A DNA stretch of 64,000 nucleotides, from contig NZ_CP029191.1 in assembly GCF_008642335.1 (NCBI RefSeq), positions 7,750,001-7,814,000 of the forward strand, given 5' to 3'. Position numbers and translations under genes: made by a program. This DNA comes from Streptomyces venezuelae (GTDB lineage: Bacteria; Actinomycetota; Actinomycetes; Streptomycetales; Streptomycetaceae). This document shows positions 1 through 6,034 of the stretch, piece after piece (the stretch's first letter is position 1; every line of letters starts with the position of its first letter). Below the pieces are notes generated by a model. It was given only the letters and a program-made list of their open reading frames with translations. It was not told where the DNA came from and searched no databases.

Positions 1-2
1 AG

Positions 3-107
3 GGAGTGCTGACCGCCGCGGCCGCGCACGTGCGGCACGAGAGGCGACTCGACGCGCTGCACTCCGTCGCCCTGGGACGCGCGCTGCCGTCGGTCTGCGC
101 CGGCTGA
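3..107 (+). CDS. C-terminal end of a gene entering from the left (partial)
   Basis: An open frame enters at the left edge and stops at TGA 105-107, giving about 34 residues ending in SVALGRALPSVCAG. The composition is protein-like (Ala/Arg/Leu/His-rich, no rare codons) and third positions are mostly G/C. It converges on the STAS gene that ends at 153. Too little is present to name a family, and whether it is truly coding cannot be settled from this fragment. Confidence 0.35.
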   Translation, partial: GVLTAAAAHVRHERRLDALHSVALGRALPSVCAG

Positions 108-152
108 CCGGACGGCGTGCGGCGCGTGCCATCCGGTCAGCCGGCCCGGGCC

Positions 153-491
153 CTAGAGGCGTGTGGCGGAGGCGACGTCCTCGTGGAGCGCGAAGATCTG
201 GTCGAGACCGACGATGCGCAGGATCCGCAGGGTGTTGGCGGGGACGGCCGCGAGGGCGATGTCCGCGCCCGCCGCCTGGGCGTGGTTGCGGGCGGCCAGC
301 AGGGCGGTGATGCCGCTGGAGTCGCAGAAGTGCATCGCGGCGAGGTCGAGGACGAGGCGGCCGCCGGGGCGCAGGCCGACCGTGGGGAGCGCGTCGCGCA
401 GCTCGGGGGCGGTGTGGTGGTCGAGGTCGCCGATGATCGCCAGGACAGGACCCGTCGCGGAGTCACCGGTGATGATCTTCAGTGGGCTCAT
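153..491 (-). CDS. STAS-domain anti-sigma factor antagonist (RsbV-like)
   Basis: 112 residues, a single STAS domain. The conserved loop MHFCDSSGITALLAARN carries the serine that the anti-sigma kinase phosphorylates in the RsbV/SpoIIAA family. Dephosphorylated antagonist binds the anti-sigma factor and frees sigma. It is the last gene of a three-gene minus-strand operon: its ATG overlaps the TGA of the PP2C phosphatase (ATGA at 488-491), so the phosphatase and its probable substrate are translationally coupled. Length and motif are typical. The direct partner is inferred from position, and the GHKL kinase at 3574 is the obvious candidate. Confidence 0.9.
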   Translation of the reverse strand: MSPLKIITGDSATGPVLAIIGDLDHHTAPELRDALPTVGLRPGGRLVLDLAAMHFCDSSGITALLAARNHAQAAGADIALAAVPANTLRILRIVGLDQIFALHEDVASATRL

Positions 492-1795
492 GGTGTGATC
501 TTCGTCGTCGCGCTTTCCGTCGTTGAGGTCGGTGCGGATGCTCCCAGTGCGAGCAGGGCCGTGTCGTCGTCCAGGCCTGCGCCGAGGCCCGTCAGCAGAT
601 CGGTGAGCGCGCCGACGACGTCTCCCGCGGAGGTGCCGGCGTGCTCGGTGGTGAAGGCGCGCAGTGCCTCGTCCCCGAAGAGGTCCGTGCGGTCGGCGCC
701 GGTGCGGGCCTCGGTGACGCCGTCGGTGTAGAGGAGCAGCGTGTCGCCGGGCGCGAGGGTGGTCTTCGCGGCCGTGAAGCGCGGGTCGGGCAGCGCGCCG
801 ACGAGGAGGCCGCCCGGTGTCGGGAGATAGTCCGCCGTGCCGCCGCCGCGCAGGACGAGGGCCGGCGGGTGGCCCCCGGACGCCAGCTCCACGGAGACGT
901 ACCCGGAGACGGGGTCCGGGTCGAGGACACCGAAGATGACGGTGCAGAAGCGCGGGTCGTCGCCCGAGTACCGGTCGTGGAGGACCTGGTTGAGCGTGGT
1001 CAGCGCGGCCACGGGGTCGGGGTCGTGCAGAGCCGCGGCGCGCAGCGTGTACCGGGTCAGCGAGGTGACCGCGGCCGCCTGGGGGCCCTTGCCGCACACG
1101 TCGCCGAGGAAGAAGCCGAAGCGTTTGCCGTCCAGTGGGAAGACGTCGTAGAAGTCGCCGCCGAGCTGGTCGGGGGACGCGGTGTGGTAATACGTGGCCG
1201 TCTCGACGCCGGGAATCGGCGGCAGGGACGACGGGAGCAGCGACTCCTGGAGCACGGCGAGCGCCTGCTGCAGCCGGGCCCGGTCGGCGCGAGCCTGCCG
1301 CGCGGACTCCTCGGCGGCCCTGCGGCTGCGCAGCAGCTCCGTCTCGTAGGCGCGGCGGTCGGTGGCGTCGAAGACGGTGATGCGGGTCAGCAGCGGCGTG
1401 CCGGTGCTGCCGTACTTGACGACGGCGGAGACGAGGACCGGCCTGCGGCTGCCGTCGGCCTGCTTGACCTCCAGGGCGACTCCGCTGATCTCGCCCCGCA
1501 GGCGCAGCAGCGGCGCGAAGTGCGTCTCGTGGTACAGCCTGCCGCCCACCGGCAGCAGGTCCGTGAACCGCAGCCGGCCCACCACCGCTTCCCGGTCGAG
1601 CCCCAGCCAGTCGAGCAACGTGCCGTTGATCTTGACGATGGTGCCGTCCATCAGCGTGGACAGGTACCCGCACGGCGCGTTCTCGTACAGTTCCTCGGCG
1701 CTGTCCTCCAGGAGGGCGGCGAACGCCGAGTCCGAGGTGGTACCGCCGTCGGCTGCGTCGGCGTCCTCGGGGCCGGTTCCCGTGCGGCACATCAT
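488..1795 (-). CDS. PAS domain PP2C/SpoIIE-type phosphatase, RsbP-like
   Basis: 435 residues. A PAS domain (about 26-150; NAPCGYLSTLMDGTIVKINGT region) is followed by a charged coiled-coil linker rich in Arg/Ala/Glu (about 150-190) and a SpoIIE/PP2C domain with metal motifs GGDFYDV, LGDVCGKG, YTDGVTEA and DDDTALLAL. This is the architecture of RsbP, the energy-stress phosphatase that dephosphorylates RsbV. The start overlaps the stop of the RsbQ-like gene (ATGATGA, two adjacent Met codons at 1790-1795) and its stop overlaps the STAS start. Coupling to an RsbQ-type hydrolase strongly supports the RsbP role, but PAS-PP2C proteins are numerous in Streptomyces, so the name rests on context. Confidence 0.9.
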   Translation of the reverse strand: MMCRTGTGPEDADAADGGTTSDSAFAALLEDSAEELYENAPCGYLSTLMDGTIVKINGTLLDWLGLDREAVVGRLRFTDLLPVGGRLYHETHFAPLLRLRGEISGVALEVKQADGSRRPVLVSAVVKYGSTGTPLLTRITVFDATDRRAYETELLRSRRAAEESARQARADRARLQQALAVLQESLLPSSLPPIPGVETATYYHTASPDQLGGDFYDVFPLDGKRFGFFLGDVCGKGPQAAAVTSLTRYTLRAAALHDPDPVAALTTLNQVLHDRYSGDDPRFCTVIFGVLDPDPVSGYVSVELASGGHPPALVLRGGGTADYLPTPGGLLVGALPDPRFTAAKTTLAPGDTLLLYTDGVTEARTGADRTDLFGDEALRAFTTEHAGTSAGDVVGALTDLLTGLGAGLDDDTALLALGASAPTSTTESATTKITP

Positions 1796-2616
1796 CCGAG
1801 GCCTGCCAGGAACGCGGTGATCGCCGCGTTGGTCGCCTCGGGCGAGGACAGGTGCGGGCAGTGCCCGGTCGCGTCGAGGGTGACCAGCTTCGACGAGGGG
1901 ACCGCACGGTGTACGTAGGCACCGACCTCGCGCGGCGCGATCGCGTCCTGCGAGCACTCCAGGACGAGCGTCGGGACGCGGACGCTCGACAGCTCGTTCC
2001 TGGCGTCCGAGAGGAACGTGGTCCGGGCGAAGACCAGGGCCATCTCGGGATCGGTGGCGCAGAAGCTGTTCTTGAGCTCCTCGCCCAGCTCGGGCCGCTC
2101 CGGGTTGCCCATGATGAGCGGGGCCATCGCCGCGGACCAGCCCAGGTAGTTCGCCTCCAGGGACTCCAGGAGCTCGTCGATGTCCTCCTCGCTGAAGCCG
2201 CCGCGGTAGCCCTCCTCGTCGATGTACCGAGGGGACGGGGCGACCATGACGAGGGCCTTGATGCGCTCGGGGGCCTGCCTGGCGGCCAGGACACCGATCA
2301 TGGAGCTCACCGAGTGGCCGACGAACACGGCGTCGCGCAGGTCGAGCCGCTCGCACACCTCCACCACGTCCTGGGCGTAACCGTCCAGCGAGCCGTACCG
2401 CTCCGCGGAGAACGCGGAGCGGTCCGACCGGCCCGCGCCCACATAGTCGAACAGGACCACCCGGTAATGCGGCTCCAGGGCGGGCACCGTCAGGCGCCAC
2501 ATGTTCTGGTCACAGCCGAAACCGTGGGCCAGCACCACCGTCGGCCCTTGCGGGTTGCCCGTGACGGTGACGTTGTTCCTATGGATGATGTCCATGACTT
2601 CCATGATCTCAGACAC
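1792..2616 (-). CDS. rsbQ: RsbQ-type alpha/beta hydrolase, activator of the RsbP-like phosphatase
   Basis: 274 residues. Characteristic RsbQ stretches are visible: HGFGCDQNMW (oxyanion region), VVLFDYVGAGRSD, LDGYAQDVVEVCE, FVGHSVSSMIG (nucleophile Ser about 102), PSPRYIDEEGYRGGF and GHCPHLSSPE (catalytic His). In Bacillus subtilis RsbQ binds the PAS domain of RsbP and is needed to turn on its phosphatase activity in energy stress. The next gene downstream is a PAS-PP2C protein overlapping by 4 bp, exactly the RsbQ-RsbP arrangement. The Met at 2616 is used; internal Met codons 5 and 8 are alternatives. The plant DAD2/KAI2 receptors are distant relatives, but the neighbour argues for RsbQ. Confidence 0.92.
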   Translation of the reverse strand: MSEIMEVMDIIHRNNVTVTGNPQGPTVVLAHGFGCDQNMWRLTVPALEPHYRVVLFDYVGAGRSDRSAFSAERYGSLDGYAQDVVEVCERLDLRDAVFVGHSVSSMIGVLAARQAPERIKALVMVAPSPRYIDEEGYRGGFSEEDIDELLESLEANYLGWSAAMAPLIMGNPERPELGEELKNSFCATDPEMALVFARTTFLSDARNELSSVRVPTLVLECSQDAIAPREVGAYVHRAVPSSKLVTLDATGHCPHLSSPEATNAAITAFLAGLG

Positions 2617-2622
2617 CCGGAA

Positions 2623-2650
2623 GGGGCGGCCCCTTCAGCGGGGCCGCCCC
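2623..2650 (-). terminator. Terminator hairpin after the csbD-like gene
   Basis: A perfect 11-bp inverted repeat, GGGGCGGCCCC (2623-2633) and GGGGCCGCCCC (2640-2650), with a 6-nt loop. It lies between the stop of the CsbD-like gene and the rsbQ start, both on the minus strand, so it should separate the two transcripts. Confidence 0.7.
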
Positions 2651-2673
2651 AACGGCGTCGAACGGTGCTGCGG

Positions 2674-2847
2674 TCAGTGCTTGCCGATGTCCTTGGTCTT
2701 CTCCTTGGCCTGGCGCGCGTCGCCCTTCATCTGGTCGGCGCGGCCCGACGCGGTGAGACGCTCGTTCCCGACAGCACGGCCGGCCGCTTCCTTCGCGGCA
2801 CCCTTGGCCTGCTCGGTCTTGGCCTTGGCCTTCTCGTCGGCGGTCAT
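2674..2847 (-). CDS. CsbD-family stress protein
   Basis: 57 residues, very hydrophilic and Lys/Ala/Glu-rich: KAKTEQAKGAAKEAAGR, then RADQMKGDARQAKEKTKD. This is the repeated amphipathic pattern of the CsbD/YjbJ family, small general-stress proteins of unknown biochemical role. csbD belongs to the SigB regulon in Bacillus, so its position inside a SigB-type locus is meaningful. I see no convincing SigB-type promoter directly upstream. Start is ATG at 2847, in the better of two competing frames; the others give Arg/Pro-rich nonsense. Confidence 0.8.
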   Translation of the reverse strand: MTADEKAKAKTEQAKGAAKEAAGRAVGNERLTASGRADQMKGDARQAKEKTKDIGKH

Positions 2848-2942
2848 GATCGCTCACGCTCCTTGGCATCGACATCATGTGCTGAAGATCCGCATGGCCG
2901 CTCAGCGCCGCGTCAAACATCGACGACGCACATTCGTTCAGC

Positions 2943-2970
2943 GTCAGTCGTCAGTCGTCAGTCGTCAGTC
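2943..2970. repeat. Four tandem copies of the heptamer GTCAGTC
   Basis: GTCAGTC is repeated four times without interruption at 2943-2970, followed by related GTC-rich sequence up to 2985, immediately after the end of the minus-strand STAS gene (2979-3344). It lies between two genes, so it does not alter either protein except possibly the last STAS codons. Confidence 0.8.
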
Positions 2971-2978
2971 ATCGTCCG

Positions 2979-3344
2979 TCATCCGTCGAGGAGCTTGTTC
3001 AGCTGCCGCAGACCGTCCTCGTGCGTGTCGGCGAGAACCAGGATGTCGATGACACCCGTGATCTCGAACAGGCGCTGAATGGCGCTGTGCAAGGGGCCGC
3101 AGAGGACGAAGGGGCGCTGCGCCTGCTCGTGCTCGGCGCGCGCCAGCAGGATCAGGTTGAGCAGGGCGCTGTCGGCGAAGGTCAGCTCGGCGAGGTCGAG
3201 CAGGGTGGCCTCGGTGCCGCTCTCGGTCCGGGCGCGCTGGAAGGCGGCGGTGACCTCGCTCCCGTTCTCGAGGTCGATGTCGTGGCGCAACGTGACGACC
3301 GCCACCCGATCCTGTCTGGCGAGTTCGATGCTGTTGAGGGACAT
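2979..3344 (-). CDS. Second STAS-domain anti-sigma factor antagonist
   Basis: 121 residues, one STAS domain. The phosphoacceptor region reads AELTFADSALLNLILLARA, with the serine in the expected place, preceded by LRHDIDLENGSEVTAAF typical of the N-terminal beta-alpha unit. It faces away from the anti-sigma kinase gene (3574), a divergent antagonist/kinase pair with about 230 bp between them. With the STAS protein at 153 there are two potential inputs to the same switch. Confidence 0.88.
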   Translation of the reverse strand: MSLNSIELARQDRVAVVTLRHDIDLENGSEVTAAFQRARTESGTEATLLDLAELTFADSALLNLILLARAEHEQAQRPFVLCGPLHSAIQRLFEITGVIDILVLADTHEDGLRQLNKLLDG

Positions 3345-3573
3345 GCCCCGACCTTGTCATATGCCGTAGCCGGGTGAGAATGGAGCGGTCCTTTCACCGG
3401 GTACGCCAGGCCGCGGGCGGAGGGGACCGGCAGGACGCCGTTTCACTGTTGTGAACGTGTTTTCCCCTTGTCGGATATAGGGGGTGTGCGGGCAGTGGGG
3501 TCGGGCATGCGAACACAAGGAACGGTGCGATGCGGTCGCGTTTGCACGTGTGCAGGGAAAGGATCAAGGCTTC

Positions 3574-4020
3574 ATGAGCGCTCCCGAGATGCCCGACACA
3601 GTGCGGACGACCTGCGCTCAGGCTCGCGCGGAGGTGGACGCGGCGCTGCGGACGGTGAGTCAGGGGATGCCGGGCGCGCAGGCTCGGCGGGTGAACGAGG
3701 ACGCGCTGCTGGTGGTCAGTGAGTTGACGGCCAACGCGATGCGGCACGGCGGAGGCCTCAGGGGTTTCGCGGTCCGCGTGCGGGGGACCGCTCTGCTGAT
3801 CTGCGTGAGCGACCGCAGTGAGGAGGTGCCGGTGCACGTGCCCCACGATCCGGCCAGGCCCGGCGGCTTCGGCTGGCTGATGGTCCAGCGCCTCAGCTCG
3901 AGCGTCACGGTCGAGAGGGGGGACGGAGGCAAGACCATCGTCGCCGCTCTGGACCTGTCTCCGGAGCCGGGCCCGAATTCTTCGAAAAACTGTACGCGTG
4001 AGACGCGATCGACGGGGTAA
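3574..4020 (+). CDS. GHKL ATP-binding anti-sigma factor (RsbW-like serine kinase)
   Basis: 148 residues. The N box is VVSELTANAMRHGGG (Glu and Asn of the GHKL fold), followed by LLICVSDRSEEVP and the glycine lid region RPGGFGWLMVQRLSS. This is the Streptomyces class of small HATPase proteins that act as anti-sigma kinases on SigB-family factors. ATG 3574 follows an AAGG-type ribosome site; an upstream in-frame start at 3484 would add an unconserved Arg-rich tail. It lies 50 bp upstream of the sigma-factor gene on the same strand, with candidate sigma-dependent promoters at its 3' end, so the sigma gene may be transcribed both with and without its inhibitor. Confidence 0.88.
   Translation: MSAPEMPDTVRTTCAQARAEVDAALRTVSQGMPGAQARRVNEDALLVVSELTANAMRHGGGLRGFAVRVRGTALLICVSDRSEEVPVHVPHDPARPGGFGWLMVQRLSSSVTVERGDGGKTIVAALDLSPEPGPNSSKNCTRETRSTG
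3996..4020 (+). promoter_or_regulatory. Candidate SigB-type promoter 1 for the sigma-factor gene
   Basis: GCGT (3996-3999), 15-nt spacer, GGGTAA (4015-4020). This fits the Streptomyces SigB-family pattern GNNT-N14-16-GGGTAC/T except for the last base. It lies 51 bp upstream of the sigma start, within the end of the anti-sigma gene, and would give an autoregulated transcript. Pattern match only. Confidence 0.45.
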
Positions 4021-4040
4021 CCGTGCCGCTGCGGGGGTAA
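4015..4040 (+). promoter_or_regulatory. Candidate SigB-type promoter 2 for the sigma-factor gene
   Basis: GGGT (4015-4018), 16-nt spacer, GGGTAA (4035-4040). It overlaps candidate promoter 1, whose -10 would serve as this one's -35, and lies 31 bp upstream of ATG 4071. A start point here would leave a short leader that still includes the AAGGAG ribosome site near 4056. Confidence 0.4.
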
Positions 4041-4070
4041 ACAGCCGAGCTGAACAAGGAGCGGAACGCC

Positions 4071-4937
4071 ATGATTACCGTGACGCAGGGGCAGACGCAG
4101 GACACGGCCACCCGTGCCGGGGAGGACCTCGTCGAGCGCGCGTACACGGACCCCTCCTCCATCGCGCCGAGGGATGCGCGTGAAGTCGGCAAGCGGTTCT
4201 TCGACCGCCTGACGCAGCTCGAGGAGGGCACGCACGAGTACCAGTACGTGCGCAACGCGCTGATCGAGATGAACCTCTCGCTGGTGCAGTACGCGGCATC
4301 GCGCTTCAAGCACCGCGGCCAGCAGGAGATGGAAGACATCATTCAGGTCGGCACCATCGGTCTGATCAAGGCGATCGACCGGTTCGAGCTCACCCGTGAG
4401 GTCGAGTTCACTTCCTTCGCCGTTCCGTACATCACAGGGGAGATCAAGCGGTTCTTCCGCGACACCTCGTGGGCCGTGCACGTGCCGCGCCGGCTCCAGG
4501 AAGCACGTATCGAGCTGTCCAAGGCCACGGAGGAGCTGCGCACCCGGCTCGGCCGCATGCCGTCCACGGCCGAGCTCGCGGAGCTGATGCAGCTGGAGCC
4601 CTCGGAGGTCGCCGAGGCGCAGAAGGCGTCCAACGGCTACAGCGCGGTCTCCCTGAACGCCGCGGTCAACGGCCAGGACGACGAGTCCGACACGATGCTG
4701 GCCGACTTCATCGGCATCGACGAGGAGTCCTTCGAACTCGTCGAGAACTTCCACTCCCTCGCCCCGCTCATCGCGGACCTCGACGAACGGGACCGCACGC
4801 TCATCCACCTCCGCTTCGTGGAGGAGCAGACCCAGCAGCAGATCGCGGACACCCTGGGCTGCTCGCAGATGCACGTGTCCCGGCTGCTCTCCCGCGTCGT
4901 GAGCAAGCTCCGCGCGGGCCTGCTGACCACGGACTGA
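4071..4937 (+). CDS. SigB/SigF/SigG-family RNA polymerase sigma factor
   Basis: 288 residues. Region 2 (MNLSLVQYAASRFKHRG, MEDIIQVGTIGLIKAIDRFE, FTSFAVPYITGEIKRFFRD) is followed by region 3 (VPRRLQEARIELSKATEEL, PSTAELAELMQLEPSEV) and region 4 (LDERDRTLIHLRFVEEQTQ, IADTLGCSQMHVSRLLSR). This is the stress/development sigma group that Streptomyces has in many copies, so no single symbol can be given. It follows the anti-sigma gene and ends before a strong terminator. Activity should be held off by the GHKL protein and released by dephosphorylated STAS antagonists. The AAGGAG ribosome site is 9 nt before ATG. Confidence 0.93.
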   Translation: MITVTQGQTQDTATRAGEDLVERAYTDPSSIAPRDAREVGKRFFDRLTQLEEGTHEYQYVRNALIEMNLSLVQYAASRFKHRGQQEMEDIIQVGTIGLIKAIDRFELTREVEFTSFAVPYITGEIKRFFRDTSWAVHVPRRLQEARIELSKATEELRTRLGRMPSTAELAELMQLEPSEVAEAQKASNGYSAVSLNAAVNGQDDESDTMLADFIGIDEESFELVENFHSLAPLIADLDERDRTLIHLRFVEEQTQQQIADTLGCSQMHVSRLLSRVVSKLRAGLLTTD

Positions 4938-4972
4938 TCCGCAGACCGCTCCGCGGCTCACCCCCCCCCCGC

Positions 4973-5025
4973 CACGACGATGGCCCTCACCCGACCGCAG
5001 CGGTCGGGTGAGGGCCATCGTCGTG
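4973..5025 (+). terminator. Very strong terminator after the sigma-factor gene
   Basis: A perfect 25-bp inverted repeat (4973-4997 with 5001-5025) around a 3-nt CAG loop. Near-symmetry makes it probably bidirectional, and before IS insertion it would also have faced the end of the convergent fadD gene only 4 bp away. It is preceded by an uninterrupted run of ten C (4961-4970). Confidence 0.85.
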
Positions 5026-5031
5026 TGCTAG

Positions 5032-6034
5032 GCGCTGTTTCTCGGATCTGCTGACGTGACATGGGTGTTGGGGCCAGGCTGGGTGTATGGGCCGTGGGGA
5101 TTTTAACGAATGCGGAGTGGGATCGTCTGGAGTCACTCCTGCCTCGTGGTGGTACGCGTGGAGGCCGGTGGAGTGACCACCGGCGGGTGATCAACGGCGT
5201 CCTGTACCGGGTGAGGACGGGCGTGCAGTGGCGAGACCTGCCCGAACGGTTCGGGCCGTGGGAGACCGTCTACAAACGTCATCGTCGCTGGTCGGCGGAC
5301 GGAACTTGGAAGATGCTGCTGTCTCGCGTCCAGGCCGCTGAGGATGCCGGGGGCCGGATCGACTGGGACGTCTCGGTGGACTCCACCGTGGTGCGGGCAC
5401 ACCAGCATGCTGCCGGCGCGAGGAAAGCCCCGCCGGCCCCGCCCCCTCAAAAGGGGGCGGGCCAGGGTACGAATCAGGGCGATCCGGTGCTGCGGAAACT
5501 GGCCGTCCGGCTGACGGACGTGGTCCGCTCGGCGAATGCCTGGGACGCTCCCGCGGCGGCTTCACCACCAAAATCCATCTCGCCGCCGACGGACGATGCC
5601 GCCCCCTCACGGTCGTCCTGACACCCGGACACTACGGAGACGGCCCTCAGCTCGAGCGGGTGCTGGGGCAGATTTCCGTGCCCCGCAGCGGTGTTGGGCG
5701 GCCCCGCAGCCGGCCCGATCACGTGCTGGCCGACAAGGCCTACACCTCCCGGAAGAACCGCCGCTACCTGCGACGACGCGGAATCCGGCACACCATTCCC
5801 GAACGTCTCGACCAGCAAAGACACCGCCAGAACCGGGGCTCCCGCGGCGGGCGGCCCACCGGATTCGACAGCGAGCGCTACAAGAAACGCAACACCGTCG
5901 AACGCGCCATCAACCGCCTCAAGGGCTTCCGCGCCGTCGCCACCCGCTACGAGAAACGCGCCTATATCTACCTCGGCACCATCACCCTCGCGGCCCTCAC
6001 CATCTGGCTCCGCACATGATCCGAGAAACAGTGC
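5032..6034 (+). mobile_element. IS5-family insertion sequence, 1003 bp, with terminal inverted repeats and CTAG duplication
   Basis: The left end GCGCTGTTTCTCGGATC (5032-5048) and right end GATCCGAGAAACAGTGC (6018-6034) are inverted repeats differing at one of 17 positions. Both ends are flanked by CTAG (5028-5031 and 6035-6038), the 4-bp target duplication expected for this family. It carries one transposase split over two frames. It inserted between the sigma-factor terminator and the fadD stop codon; the right CTAG copy supplies that TAG stop, so no gene was broken. Clean ends and intact duplication suggest a recent insertion. Confidence 0.92.
5061..6019 (+). CDS. IS5-family DDE transposase, read in two frames (-1 shift)
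   Basis: The first frame (5061-5621) encodes the N-terminal helix-turn-helix domain (LTNAEWDRLESLLPRGG, RTGVQWRDLPERFGPW) and the first catalytic Asp in VSVDSTVVRAHQHAAGA. The rest (LGRSRGGFTTKIHLAADG, second Asp in HVLADKAYTS, Glu in NTVERAINRLKGFRAVATRY) is in the -1 frame and ends at TGA 6019. The frames overlap for about 200 bp, and a run AAAAGGGGG lies in the variable linker near 5451-5459. A GTG at 5094 matches the usual family start better than ATG 5061. Either a -1 programmed shift makes the full protein, as in several IS5 subgroups, or the element is inactivated. No canonical slippery heptamer is present. Confidence 0.85.

Noticed and set aside
153..2294. Very long minus-strand frame across the STAS, phosphatase and hydrolase genes
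   Set aside because: Arg/Pro/Ser-rich shadow of real genes in the correct frames, a usual effect of high GC content.
2620..2670. SigB-type promoter for rsbQ
   Set aside because: No GGGTA-like -10 on the minus strand in the right place.
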